Below, piece after piece: positions 20,233 through 28,223 of a DNA stretch of 64,000 bases (the stretch's first letter is position 1; every line of letters begins with the position of its first letter). The translations under genes were made by a program, and so were the position numbers. The DNA is from Isoptericola luteus. Its GTDB lineage: Bacteria > Actinomycetota > Actinomycetes > Actinomycetales > Cellulomonadaceae. The DNA lies in contig NZ_JAIXCQ010000008.1 of the NCBI RefSeq assembly GCF_020297055.1, positions 1-64,000 of the forward strand. Reading direction: 5' to 3'. The notes under the pieces are model-generated. The model worked only from the letters and a program-made list of their open reading frames with translations, ran no database searches and was not told where the DNA came from.

Positions 20233-21012
20233 CTACCCGGGCCGCGTGTCGTCCCCGCGCGTGGGTGACGGCGGCTCGCCCGACGGCGGTTCCGTCGACG
20301 GGCGCTCGGCAGCAGGTCTCGTCGTCGAGACCCCGGACGCAGTGCCCCGCGACGGCGCGGGCTGCGACCGCGGGGACGCGGCCGTCGCCGTGCGGCCCGT
20401 GCGGCCCGTCCGCTCGTCCCGCACGCGTGTCGAGCCGGCGAACCCCCCGACGAGGATCACCGCCCCGGCCAGCAGCAGGTAGAGCGCCAGGAGCAGCGCG
20501 ATCGTGGGGGTGTCGTCGGTGGGCCGGGTCAGGATGACCACGCCGAGCACGAGCCACAGCACCGCGTTGACCAGCTGCCAGTCCCAGGCGAGCGCGCGCA
20601 GCGCCCGGGCCCTCAGCGCGCCGATCACGCCGCTGACCCCCGCCGCGCACGCCCAGATCCCGACCACGAGATAGAGCACCCGGGCGCTCATCGAGGGCCA
20701 CAGCACGATGACCAGGGCCGCCGCCACGCTCACGATGCCCACGACGAACCGCCAGCTCACCTCGTCGCCGGTGGCGGCCGCGGTGGTGTCGGCCCTGGTC
20801 GGGCGGCCCTCGACGATCAGCAGCACGCCCTGGGCGAAGATCACGAGCCCGATGAGCCAGCGGAGCCACACCAGCCCCTCGTCAGGATTGATGAACAGGA
20901 CGACGCCCGCAGCCAGATAGGCCACCGCCCGGACGTAGACCAGCCCCCACAGCCGCCGTGCACTGCCGACGGTGCGCTGGGACAGGGGGGTCGCGGTCGC
21001 GTCGTCGGGCAT
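20233..21012 (-). CDS. HdeD/DUF308-type membrane protein
   Basis: The 259-residue protein has about six membrane helices in paired repeats: VYVRAVAYLAAGVVLFINP, LIGLVIFAQGVLLIVEG, FVVGIVSVAAALVIVLWP, VLYLVVGIWACAAGVSGVIG, and two more before residue 195. That is the DUF308/HdeD arrangement. The last 60 residues are a hydrophilic, Thr/Pro/Arg-rich tail. The start at 21012 has GAGGAGG 5 bases upstream. HdeD proteins are linked to acid stress in enterics, but actinobacterial members are uncharacterised. Its stop codon overlaps the likely -10 element of the gcvP leader. Confidence 0.8.
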   Translation of the reverse strand: MPDDATATPLSQRTVGSARRLWGLVYVRAVAYLAAGVVLFINPDEGLVWLRWLIGLVIFAQGVLLIVEGRPTRADTTAAATGDEVSWRFVVGIVSVAAALVIVLWPSMSARVLYLVVGIWACAAGVSGVIGALRARALRALAWDWQLVNAVLWLVLGVVILTRPTDDTPTIALLLALYLLLAGAVILVGGFAGSTRVRDERTGRTGRTATAASPRSQPAPSRGTASGVSTTRPAAERPSTEPPSGEPPSPTRGDDTRPG

Positions 21013-21127
21013 CCAGGCCTCCTCGTGGCGGCTGCCGCGCCGCCCTGCTGCCGATGCTAGGAGCCCTGGTCGCGCGTCGCGCGGCGAGCGCCCCGCGGGT
21101 CGCGCGGGTCGCGCCGCCGGCCGGGCG

Positions 21128-22036
21128 TCACACCAGCTCGAGGTCCCGGGTGACGGCCACCATCGCGTCGACGACGGCCCGCACGGCCGGCCCGGGCTCG
21201 TGCCGCGTCGCACGGTGCCGGGCGACGATGCGCCGCGTGCCGAGCCCGGCGAGGCTCACCGCCTCGACCCCTTCCGGGACGTCGCCGCGCTGCAGCGCGA
21301 GCGCGGGCAGCATCGCGACCCCCTGGTTCGCCACCACGAGCGCGAGCGCCGTGTCGAAGTCGAAGAACGCGTGCCGCGTGGCCATGGGGACGCCGATGGA
21401 CCGGGCGAGACGGCGCAGGGCGCGGTCCGACGCCGTCCCCGGCTCCGCGCCGATCCACTGCAGGTCGCGCAGGTCGTCCAGGCGCTCCGGGGTCGGCATC
21501 GCGGCGGGGACGACGACGAGCCACGGTTCGTCGAGCAGGGGAACGTCGTGGGACCCGCGCGGCGGAGGGGCGTCCACGTCGGCGTCCTGCTCCAGCAGGA
21601 TCACGTCGAGGTCGCCGGCCCGCAGCATCCGCATCGAGTCCGCGGGCTCGTGCTCGCGCACGTCGACCACGACGCCGGGGAACTGCTCGGCCAGCCCCAC
21701 CAGCATGGGCGCCACGACGGCGCGGATCGCGGACTGGAACCCGCCGAGCACGACCTTGCCCGAGACCTCTTCGCCGAGCGCCGCGATCGCCTGCCGCGCC
21801 TCGATGAGCTCTGCCTCGATCCGCTCGGCCGCCTCGGCGAGCACCCGACCGGCTGGGGTGAGACTTACGCCACGAGGGCCGCGGTCGAGGACGGAGATGC
21901 CCTCCTCCGCCTCGAGCCTGGCGATCTGCTGGGACACCGCGGACGGGGTGACATGCAGGAGATCTGCTGCCGCAAGGACCCCTCCAGCCCTGTGGACGGC
22001 AAGGAGGAAGGCAAGTCTTCGTGGGTCGGCAGCCAT
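21128..22036 (-). CDS. LysR-family transcriptional regulator
   Basis: The 302-residue protein has the LysR winged helix at residues 1-60 (AAADLLHVTPSAVSQQIARL, then EGISVLDRGPRGVSLTPAG) and a periplasmic-binding-like effector domain from about residue 90. It diverges from the small membrane protein at 22245, its most likely target. The start ATG lies inside a perfect 9-bp-arm palindrome and 6 bases after TAGCAT on the minus strand, which points to a leaderless mRNA and to autoregulation. The effector is unknown. Confidence 0.9.
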   Translation of the reverse strand: MAADPRRLAFLLAVHRAGGVLAAADLLHVTPSAVSQQIARLEAEEGISVLDRGPRGVSLTPAGRVLAEAAERIEAELIEARQAIAALGEEVSGKVVLGGFQSAIRAVVAPMLVGLAEQFPGVVVDVREHEPADSMRMLRAGDLDVILLEQDADVDAPPPRGSHDVPLLDEPWLVVVPAAMPTPERLDDLRDLQWIGAEPGTASDRALRRLARSIGVPMATRHAFFDFDTALALVVANQGVAMLPALALQRGDVPEGVEAVSLAGLGTRRIVARHRATRHEPGPAVRAVVDAMVAVTRDLELV

Positions 22037-22053
22037 GTAGCAATGCTACATGG
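22033..22053. promoter_or_regulatory. Palindromic operator over the LysR start codon
   Basis: CCATGTAGC (22033-22041) and GCTACATGG (22045-22053) flank a 3-base centre. It contains the T-N11-A pattern typical of LysR sites. It covers both the start codon (22036-22034) and the putative -10 TAGCAT (minus strand, 22048-22043). Confidence 0.65.
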
Positions 22054-22244
22054 CGTTCCGAGAAAGATTTGATTGCGCTGAAGCCAGATCATGTCTCAGA
22101 ATGATCACGACGCCAGCCGGCCCGACCGGCTCCCCGGCTCTCGGGACCGGCGTCTCCCCACATCGAGCGTGGCACCTACGGTGCCCCGTCGTCCCCCTTC
22201 CCGTGGCACCGCTGTGCCACGCCGACCCCCCGGAGGTGCCCGTC

Positions 22245-22751
22245 ATGACGATCTCCCTTCTGACCGTGATTACTGCCCTCGGCTGGGTCGGCGCCATCGC
22301 CGTCGTCCTCGCCTACGGCATGGTGAGCAAGGGCCGTTGGACCGCCGACTCGCTCGCGTTCCAGCTGTCCAACTTCGCCGGCGCGTTCGTGATGCTGCTC
22401 ATCGCGGTCGCGAACGGCATCTGGCCGTCCGCGCTCGCCAACATCGCCGCCGTCATCATCGGCGCGTTCGCCATGCGCACGATCGCCCGCGCCCGGCGCG
22501 CCGAGAAGGCCGCGCTCGCCCGGAGCGCGAGCCCGGGCGTCGTCGCAGCCGTCGTCGACGGCTCGCAGGACCCGGTCGCCGGTGGCGCGGAGCCCGCCGT
22601 GGCGCAGGCCTCGCCGCTCGCGGCGGACCTGATCGTCACCGACACCCCGATCCTCACCGGAGCCCCGGTCCTCACCGGAGCCCCGATCGTCACCGACGCC
22701 CCGTTCGGCGGCGAGCCCGAGACCGTGGAACGCGTCGGCCTCGCCGCCTGA
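22245..22751 (+). CDS. CBU_0592-type small membrane protein with hexapeptide repeats
   Basis: The 168-residue protein has two to three membrane helices in its first 85 residues (VITALGWVGAIAVVLAYGMV, then FAGAFVMLLIAVANGIWPSA and IAAVIIGAFAMRTIA), matching the CBU_0592-like membrane domain. The rest is a hydrophilic tail that contains four six-residue repeats (IVTDTP, ILTGAP, VLTGAP, IVTDAP). The start at 22245 has GGAGG at 22232-22236. The frame is open upstream but without homology-like sequence. It is divergent from the LysR regulator and probably controlled by it. The transported substrate, if any, is unknown. Confidence 0.7.
   Translation: MTISLLTVITALGWVGAIAVVLAYGMVSKGRWTADSLAFQLSNFAGAFVMLLIAVANGIWPSALANIAAVIIGAFAMRTIARARRAEKAALARSASPGVVAAVVDGSQDPVAGGAEPAVAQASPLAADLIVTDTPILTGAPVLTGAPIVTDAPFGGEPETVERVGLAA
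22632..22703 (+). repeat. Four tandem 18-bp in-frame repeats
   Basis: Units such as ATCCTCACCGGAGCCCCG repeat four times with few changes and encode hexapeptides of the form (I/V)(V/L)T(D/G)(T/A)P in the tail of the membrane protein. Confidence 0.8.
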
Positions 22752-22772
22752 GCGCGCGGCCGGCCCGCGTGG

Positions 22773-23282
22773 TCAGGACCGCAGGCGCACGATCGCCGGG
22801 ATCACGGCCCACAGCCCCAGCAGGAACACGGCCGCGACCGCACCGACCACGATCCCGGCCGTACGGCCCACCACGACGTCGAAGATCAACAGCGCCGTCC
22901 CGGCCAGCGCGACCGCGAGAAGCACCAGGGCCGCACGCGTCAACCGGTCACCGCCGGTCACGACGGACTCCTTCAGGTGGTGCCGGAACAGTGCCCGGTG
23001 CAGCGCGACCGGCGCGACGAGCAGCCCCGTCGTCACGACGCACACCAGGACCAGCACCAGGTAGACGGTGCGCTGGTACGCGTCGAGGTCACCGAACCGC
23101 GACTGGAACGGCAGGATCAGCAGGAACCCGGTGAGGATCTGGACGCCGGTCTGCATGACCCGCAGCTCCTGGAGGAGCTCGACCCAGTTGCGGTCCGACC
23201 GCTGCTCGGGCGTCTCCGGTCGGCCCGGAGTCCGGCCACCGCCGCCGGCCACCGCTCCTGGCGTGTCGATCGGGACGTTCAT
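22773..23282 (-). CDS. DUF6328-type membrane protein
   Basis: The 169-residue protein has a polar N-terminus (about 30 residues), then four membrane helices: GVQILTGFLLILPFQSRF, VYLVLVLVCVVTTGLLVAP, AALVLLAVALAGTALLIFDV and GIVVGAVAAVFLLGLWAVIP. ELLQELRVMQTGVQILTGFL is the recognisable DUF6328 start. ATG at 23282 overlaps the stop of the EEP nuclease gene by 4 bases (ATGA), so the two are translationally coupled. The function is unknown. Confidence 0.75.
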   Translation of the reverse strand: MNVPIDTPGAVAGGGGRTPGRPETPEQRSDRNWVELLQELRVMQTGVQILTGFLLILPFQSRFGDLDAYQRTVYLVLVLVCVVTTGLLVAPVALHRALFRHHLKESVVTGGDRLTRAALVLLAVALAGTALLIFDVVVGRTAGIVVGAVAAVFLLGLWAVIPAIVRLRS

Positions 23283-24073
23283 CGTCCTGCCCTCGCCGAG
23301 GGTGCCCCCGCGCGGGGCGTGCCCGCCGTCAGGCCGACGTCCACGACGACGGCGCGGTGGTCGCTGACCCCGAGGTCGACCGCCCGTGCCGTCCCCACGG
23401 CTTCCACCGGCCCGTCGGTGAGCACGTGGTCGAGGCGCAGCCTCGGTCGCTCCGCCGGGTAGGTCGGCACCCGGACGAGCTCCGTCCACCCGGTGCGGTG
23501 CGCCGGGACGTCGTCGCGCTGGTTGAGGTCGCCGAGCACCACGAGGGGCCGCGGGGCCCCGCGCAGGCGGCGCCGCAGCGCCGCGAGCTGGTACCACTTC
23601 AGCGCGCGCAGCTTCGTCAGGTGCGTCGTCACGACCGTCAACGGCCCGTCCGGCGTCTCGACGACGGCCGCGAGCGCCGCCCGCGGCTCGTCCACCCCCG
23701 GCGGCGGCGCTCCGGGCAGCGCGAAGGCCGGCAGGCGGACCTGGTGCCACCGCCGTACCGGGAGCCTCGTCATCAGCGCGATCCCGTAGCCGGGCGTCGC
23801 CGCGGGCTCGTCCCCGCGCGCGCGCCGTCGCCGGAGCCAGTCGTCCGTCTGCCCGCGCAGCGTGGGCACGAACCGGTGCTCCGTCATGCCCAGCGCCCCG
23901 GCCAGGACGCGCGCCTGGTCCGCACCACCGGACCGGTCCTGCCCGCGGTCCACCTCCTGCAGCGCGACCACGTCGCCGTCCAGCCCTGCCAGCGCGTGGG
24001 CGAGCCGCTCCAGGTCCACGTGCTCACCCCCGACGGCGGCGTGCTGCACGTTCGACGTGACGAGCCGGATCAT
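23279..24073 (-). CDS. Endonuclease/exonuclease/phosphatase (EEP) family protein
   Basis: The 264-residue protein shows the EEP catalytic set: Asn8 in TSNVQHA, Glu40 in ALQEVDRG, GDLNQRDD in the middle and SDHRAVVVDV near the end (His general base). By family it cleaves phosphodiester bonds in nucleic acids, lipids or small molecules; the substrate is not predictable. No signal peptide is seen. It is the first gene of a two-gene unit with the DUF6328 membrane protein, which it overlaps by 4 bases. Confidence 0.88.
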   Translation of the reverse strand: MIRLVTSNVQHAAVGGEHVDLERLAHALAGLDGDVVALQEVDRGQDRSGGADQARVLAGALGMTEHRFVPTLRGQTDDWLRRRRARGDEPAATPGYGIALMTRLPVRRWHQVRLPAFALPGAPPPGVDEPRAALAAVVETPDGPLTVVTTHLTKLRALKWYQLAALRRRLRGAPRPLVVLGDLNQRDDVPAHRTGWTELVRVPTYPAERPRLRLDHVLTDGPVEAVGTARAVDLGVSDHRAVVVDVGLTAGTPRAGAPSARAGR

Positions 24074-24167
24074 GCGGTTCCTCCCGGTGTGCCGGTGTTC
24101 CTCGCCCCATCCTGCCCACCTCGCGCCGCTTCCGCCCGGGCGTGCCGTGCCCCACCCGCCTGCGAGT

Positions 24168-24209
24168 TGTCAGGACGACGTGCACGTTGCCGTGCACCTG
24201 GGCCTGACA
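24168..24209 (-). terminator. Double hairpin after the aminotransferase
   Basis: TGTCAGG (24168-24174) pairs with CCTGACA (24203-24209), and inside it GTGCACG (24180-24186) pairs with CGTGCAC (24191-24197). It lies 15 bases after the aminotransferase stop on the minus strand. Confidence 0.55.
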
Positions 24210-24223
24210 GCTCGTCGCGGTCG

Positions 24224-25405
24224 TCAGAGGGTCGCGTGCCAGGCCACGATCCGGTCGACGGCGCGAGCGACGACGTCGGGGGCGGCCGCGAACGACAGCC
24301 GCACCCAGTCCCCGCCCGCCACGCCGTCGAAGTCGGTGCCCGGGGTGATGGCGACGTCCGCCTCGGCGAGCAGCCGCGAGCAGTAGGTGATCGAGTCCCC
24401 GCCGACCGCGTCCCGGAAGCGTGCGACGTTCCCGTACAGGTAGAACGCGCCGTCGGCGGGCGCGACGGGGCGCCACCCGAGCTCGTCGACGCGGTCGAGC
24501 AGCGCCGCCCGGGACGCCGCGTACCGGGCGACGTTCTCGGCCGCGGCCGCGTACCCGGCGGAGGAGAAGGCCGCGATCCCGGCGTGCTGGGCCAGGGCGG
24601 GCGGCGAGAGGGCGACATTGCCGGCGAGTGCGTCGACCGGCCCCACCAGCTCGTCGGGCAGCACCAGCCACCCCAGCCGCCACCCCGTCATCGCCCAGTA
24701 CTTCGAGAACGAGTTCACGACGACGGCGCCCCGGTCCGTGTACATGGCAGCCGTCGCTTGTTGTACGTCGTCTCCGAAGCTGATGCCGTGGTAGATCTCG
24801 TCGCTGATCAGTCGCACGTCGTGGTCCGCGCACCAGGCGGCGATCGCGTCCAGCTCGGCGGGCGTGATCATCGTGCCCGTGGGGTTCGCCGGCGAAGCGA
24901 CGACGACGCCGTCGAGCCCGCCGCCGTAGTACGCCTCCATGAGCTGGGAGACCGTGGGCTGATAGCGCGTGGCGGGGCCGCAGTCGAGCTCGACCACCTC
25001 GCACCCCAACGACGACAGGATGTTCTTGTACGCCGGGTATCCCGGCCGGGCCAGCGCGACCCGGTCACCCACGTCGAACGCCGCGAGGAAGGCCAGGAGG
25101 AACCCGCCGCTGGATCCCGTCGTCACGGCGACCCGGGCAGGGTCCACCTCGACGTCGTACCAGCGCCGGTAGTGCGCGGCGATCTCCGCGCGCAGGGCCG
25201 GCACCCCCATCGCCTCGGTGTACCCGAGGTCCGCGTGCCGCAGCAGCTCCGCGGCACGCTCCCGCACGACGTCGGACGCCCCGGTGGACGGCTCGCCCGC
25301 GCACAGGTTGAGGACGTCGTTGCCGGCGGCCCTCCGGGCGTTCGCCGCCGCGAGCACCTGCATGACGGCGAACGGGGGCACGTGGCTGCGGCGCGAGACC
25401 TTCAT
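24224..25405 (-). CDS. PLP-dependent class I/II aminotransferase
   Basis: The 393-residue protein is a fold-type I aminotransferase of the aspartate/alanine group. VTTGSSGGFLLAFLAAFD is the PLP phosphate loop, VVASPANPTGTMITP the NPTG segment, DEIYHGISFG the Asp-x-x-Tyr pair and SFSKYWAMTGWRLGW contains the PLP lysine, Lys235. RLSFAAAPD carries the C-terminal Arg that binds the substrate carboxylate. The amino-acid specificity is not predictable. The start at 25405 is chosen at the beginning of conserved sequence; the upstream ribosome site is weak (GGGCGG). Confidence 0.9.
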   Translation of the reverse strand: MKVSRRSHVPPFAVMQVLAAANARRAAGNDVLNLCAGEPSTGASDVVRERAAELLRHADLGYTEAMGVPALRAEIAAHYRRWYDVEVDPARVAVTTGSSGGFLLAFLAAFDVGDRVALARPGYPAYKNILSSLGCEVVELDCGPATRYQPTVSQLMEAYYGGGLDGVVVASPANPTGTMITPAELDAIAAWCADHDVRLISDEIYHGISFGDDVQQATAAMYTDRGAVVVNSFSKYWAMTGWRLGWLVLPDELVGPVDALAGNVALSPPALAQHAGIAAFSSAGYAAAAENVARYAASRAALLDRVDELGWRPVAPADGAFYLYGNVARFRDAVGGDSITYCSRLLAEADVAITPGTDFDGVAGGDWVRLSFAAAPDVVARAVDRIVAWHATL

Positions 25406-25455
25406 CCGCCCATCATGCCGGGGCACCACCCGGGCTGCGCCCCTCGACCGGTTGC

Positions 25456-25513
25456 TGTGAGCGGGCGATCGGCCCTGGTGCGGTCGCGCGACAGGGCCAG
25501 ACGCCCGCTCACA
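25456..25513. repeat. Intact TGTGAGC inverted-repeat element
   Basis: TGTGAGCGGGCG (25456-25467) is inverted at 25502-25513. Inside, GGCCCTG (25471-25477) pairs with CAGGGCC (25492-25498). The element lies in the divergent region between the aminotransferase and the DUF1992 gene. Two further copies (16617-16774 and 26139-26268) have the same ends but poly-G interiors. Confidence 0.8.
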
Positions 25514-25561
25514 CGGGCTCGCGTCATAGGGTGGTCGGGAGCCGAGTCGAGGGAGACGCCC

Positions 25562-26110
25562 ATGTGGCCACGCCGCCGTCGTGCCGAGAACGACCCCGCC
25601 CGCCGCGCCGCACAGTACCGGGTCGACCGTGAGAACGCCGCGGACGACGCGGACGGAGCCGTCACGGGCGAGGATGCCGGGTCGGGCGCGGCCGGCGCGC
25701 GGCAGCCGCACCGACGCATGGACGACCGCGCGCTGTGGGTGGACACCGTCGTCGACCAGGCGATCCGCCGCGGCGAGTTCGACGACCTGCCGCTGGCGGG
25801 CAAGCCGATCCCCGGGCTGGGCGGCACGCACGACCCGGACTGGTGGCTGAAGAACCTGGTGGAGCGCGAGAAGATCACCGGTGTGCTGCCGTCCGCGCAG
25901 CTGCGCCAGGACGACGCGGAGCTCGACGAGACGCTCGACCGCGAGCACGAGGAGGAGCGCGTCCGCGCGGTCGTCGAGGAGTTCAACGCCAGGGTGGTCG
26001 ACGCCCGCCGCCAGCTCCTGGGCGGCCCGCCGGTCGTGACGCCCACCCGCGAGGTCGAGCGCGAGGTACGACGCTGGCGCGAGCGCCGTCGCGCCCGCGG
26101 CATCCGCTGA
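25562..26110 (+). CDS. DUF1992 (DnaJ-homologue C28-type) protein
   Basis: The 182-residue protein has a hydrophilic N-terminus (about 50 residues) and then the DUF1992 core: VDQAIRRGEFDDLPLAGKPI, GLGGTHDPDWWLKNLVERE and LPSAQLRQDDAELDETLD, ending in a basic helix. It has no J-domain. The function is unknown. ATG at 25562 has GAGGGAG at 25549-25555. It is convergent with the RidA gene, with the second poly-G tract between. Confidence 0.82.
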   Translation: MWPRRRRAENDPARRAAQYRVDRENAADDADGAVTGEDAGSGAAGARQPHRRMDDRALWVDTVVDQAIRRGEFDDLPLAGKPIPGLGGTHDPDWWLKNLVEREKITGVLPSAQLRQDDAELDETLDREHEEERVRAVVEEFNARVVDARRQLLGGPPVVTPTREVEREVRRWRERRRARGIR

Positions 26111-26138
26111 CCGTCCCGCCCCGCCCCCGGCGACCTGT

Positions 26139-26268
26139 TGTGAGCGGGGGGGGGGGGGGGGGGGGGCGGCGGGGCCCCGGGCCCCACCCCCCCCCCCCCG
26201 CCCGCCGGTGGGGGGGGGGGTTTGGGCCTGCCCCCCGCGCCCCCCCCGCCCCCCCCCCCCCGCTCACA
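26139..26268. repeat. Second TGTGAGC repeat with poly-G/C tract
   Basis: TGTGAGC (26139-26145) and GCTCACA (26262-26268) enclose 116 bases of mostly G or C runs, starting with 21 G (26146-26166). It sits between convergent genes, where a bidirectional terminator would be expected. The interior should be treated as unreliable sequence. Confidence 0.7.
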
Positions 26269-26271
26269 CGG

Positions 26272-26676
26272 TCACTCGAGGACGGCGAGCGCGTCGATCT
26301 CGACCAGCATCTCCTCGCGCGGCAGCTCGACCATGACCGTGGTGCGCGCGGGAAGGACGGCGTCCGGACCGAGCCGCTCGGCCAGGAACGCCCCGTAGGC
26401 GTCGTTCATGGCGGCGAAGTTGGCGCGGGTCGTGAGGTAGACGCGCAGCATCACGACGTCGGCGAGGCTGCCCCCGCCGGCGCTGACGATCGCCGCGACG
26501 TTCTCCAGGGTGCGGGTCGTCTGCGCGGCGACGTCGCCGGGGTATAGGTACTCGTTCGTCGCCGGGTCCACGGGCCCCTGGCCGGAGACCTGCAGCAGGT
26601 TGCCCACGCGCACCCCCTGGGAGAAGGTGTGCGCCGGGGCGGGCGCGGAGTCGGTGCGCACGGCGGTCCTGGTCAT
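26272..26676 (-). CDS. RidA-family (reactive imine/enamine deaminase) protein
   Basis: The 134-residue protein belongs to the YjgF/YER057c/UK114 family. HTFSQGVRVGNLLQVSGQGP matches the N-terminal RidA signature, and VMLRVYLTTRANFAAMNDAY and ARTTVMVELPREEMLVEIDA the C-terminal one. The active-site Arg lies in PARTTV. RidA proteins hydrolyse 2-aminoacrylate and similar enamines made by PLP dehydratases. The start ATG at 26676 has AGGAGGA 6 bases upstream. It diverges from a D-serine-dehydratase-like gene, whose reaction would produce such enamines. Confidence 0.88.
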   Translation of the reverse strand: MTRTAVRTDSAPAPAHTFSQGVRVGNLLQVSGQGPVDPATNEYLYPGDVAAQTTRTLENVAAIVSAGGGSLADVVMLRVYLTTRANFAAMNDAYGAFLAERLGPDAVLPARTTVMVELPREEMLVEIDALAVLE

Positions 26677-26772
26677 TCGACAGTCCTCCTGGAGTTCGTT
26701 CGGTGTACTGACGTACCGTCCCAGCATGCCCGAACGCACGACAGGCCCGAGCGCACGAGGGGATCACTGACG

Positions 26773-28203
26773 ATGGACCACGACGCCCGGTGCGGCATCG
26801 ACCGCACCCTGGTGGCCGCGCTCGCCGAGGAGCGCACCGGCTGGCAGCACAAGGCCGTGCCGCCCGCCCTGCACGGTCTCACCGTGACCGAGGTGCGCGA
26901 GCGCCGCCCGCGCCTGGCGGAGCTGGGGACCCCGGTGCTCACGCTGTCCCGGCCCGCGCTCACCCACAACGTGCGGGTCATGGCCGACTGGTGCGCGGCA
27001 CGCGGGCTCGACCTCGCCCCGCACGGCAAGACGACGATGGCGCCGCAGCTGTGGACCGAGCAGATCGACGCCGGCGCGTGGGCGATCACCGTGGCGAACG
27101 CGTCCCAGCTCGGGGTGGCGCGCGCGTTCGGGGTCACGCGGGTGATGGTGGCCAACTCCCTCGTCTCCCCGCACGCGCTGCGCTGGGTCGCGGACGAGCT
27201 CGCCGCCCACGACGACCTGCGCGTGCTCGTCTGGGCCGACTCCACGGACACCGTGCGTCTCATGGACGACGTGCTGGCCGCGCACCGTGACGACGTCGGG
27301 CCCCGCCCGCCGCTGGACGTGCTGGTCGAGCGCGGGGGAGCGGGCGGCCGCACCGGCGCGCGTACCGGTGCCACGGCGCTCGACGTCGCACGCGCCGTCT
27401 CCGCGTCGCCGCACCTGCGGCTGGCGGGCGTCGCGGGCTACGAGGGCGCCCTGGCGCACGACTCGGACGAGCGCAGCCGCGGCGTGGTGCGCGCCTGGCT
27501 GCGCGACCTGGTCGACCTCCATGTACATATCACTGACGATGGTCTGTACGACGTCGCGGTCCCCATCGTCTCCGCCGGCGGCAGCGCGTACTTCGACGTC
27601 GTCGCGGAGGTGCTGGGCCCGCTGACCGGCCCGGACGTGCGCGTCGTCCTGCGCAGCGGGGCGTACCAGGTGCACGACGACGGCTTCTACCGGCACGTCT
27701 CCCCGCTCGGCGACGAGCCGCGCACCGACGGCCCCGCGCTCCGCCCCGCGATGCACGGCTGGGTCCGGGTGAGCTCGCGCCCGGAGGCCGGGCTCGCGCT
27801 GGTCGACGGCGGCAAGCGCGACCTGCCGTTCGACGAAGGCCTGCCCGAGGTGCAGCGCCGCCGGCCGCGAACCTCGGGGGAGCCGCTCGCGACCGTCACC
27901 GGCGCCACCGTCACCGCCCTGAACGACCAGCACGGTTTCGTCCGTCTCGCCCCCGCGGGCTCCGACCTCGGTCCAGCGGCCCACCTCGGCCCAGCGCCCC
28001 ACCTCGGCCCAGCGACTTCCGACGATCCCGCCACCGGGACCCGCCCGGACACCGCGGCCGCCGACCTGCGGATCGGCGACGTGCTGCGACTGGGCCTGTC
28101 CCACCCGTGCACGGCGATGGACAAGTGGACGATGGTGCCGGTGATCGACGACGCGGACGCCGCGGACCCCGTCGTCGTCGACCTCGTGCGCACGTTCTTC
28201 TAG
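26773..28203 (+). CDS. D-serine dehydratase / D-threonine aldolase-like PLP enzyme
   Basis: The 476-residue fold-type III enzyme has an alanine-racemase-like N-terminal barrel with the PLP lysine Lys86 in APHGKTTMAP. A C-terminal D-serine-dehydratase-like domain holds the metal ligands His444 and Cys446 (LSHPCTAMDKW). Such enzymes deaminate D-serine or cleave D-threonine; many actinobacterial copies are annotated as amino acid deaminase/aldolase. The ATG at 26773 is chosen by homology-like content, without a clear ribosome site. Residues 398-415 are three six-residue repeats. It is followed 20 bases later by an N-acyl-D-amino-acid deacylase and diverges from RidA, so a D-amino-acid role is likely. 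Confidence 0.85.
   Translation: MDHDARCGIDRTLVAALAEERTGWQHKAVPPALHGLTVTEVRERRPRLAELGTPVLTLSRPALTHNVRVMADWCAARGLDLAPHGKTTMAPQLWTEQIDAGAWAITVANASQLGVARAFGVTRVMVANSLVSPHALRWVADELAAHDDLRVLVWADSTDTVRLMDDVLAAHRDDVGPRPPLDVLVERGGAGGRTGARTGATALDVARAVSASPHLRLAGVAGYEGALAHDSDERSRGVVRAWLRDLVDLHVHITDDGLYDVAVPIVSAGGSAYFDVVAEVLGPLTGPDVRVVLRSGAYQVHDDGFYRHVSPLGDEPRTDGPALRPAMHGWVRVSSRPEAGLALVDGGKRDLPFDEGLPEVQRRRPRTSGEPLATVTGATVTALNDQHGFVRLAPAGSDLGPAAHLGPAPHLGPATSDDPATGTRPDTAAADLRIGDVLRLGLSHPCTAMDKWTMVPVIDDADAADPVVVDLVRTFF
27964..28017 (+). repeat. Three tandem 18-bp in-frame repeats
   Basis: Three units like CACCTCGGCCCAGCGCCC encode DLGPAA, HLGPAP and HLGPAT in the D-serine-dehydratase-like protein, between the barrel and the metal-binding end. 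Confidence 0.8.
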
Positions 28204-28223
28204 GCGACGGGCACCGACAGGCG

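Noticed and set aside
26138-26147. TTGTGAGCGG as a lac-operator half site
   Set aside because: The match to lacO is limited to ten bases that belong to the dispersed inverted repeat, and no lac-type gene is near.
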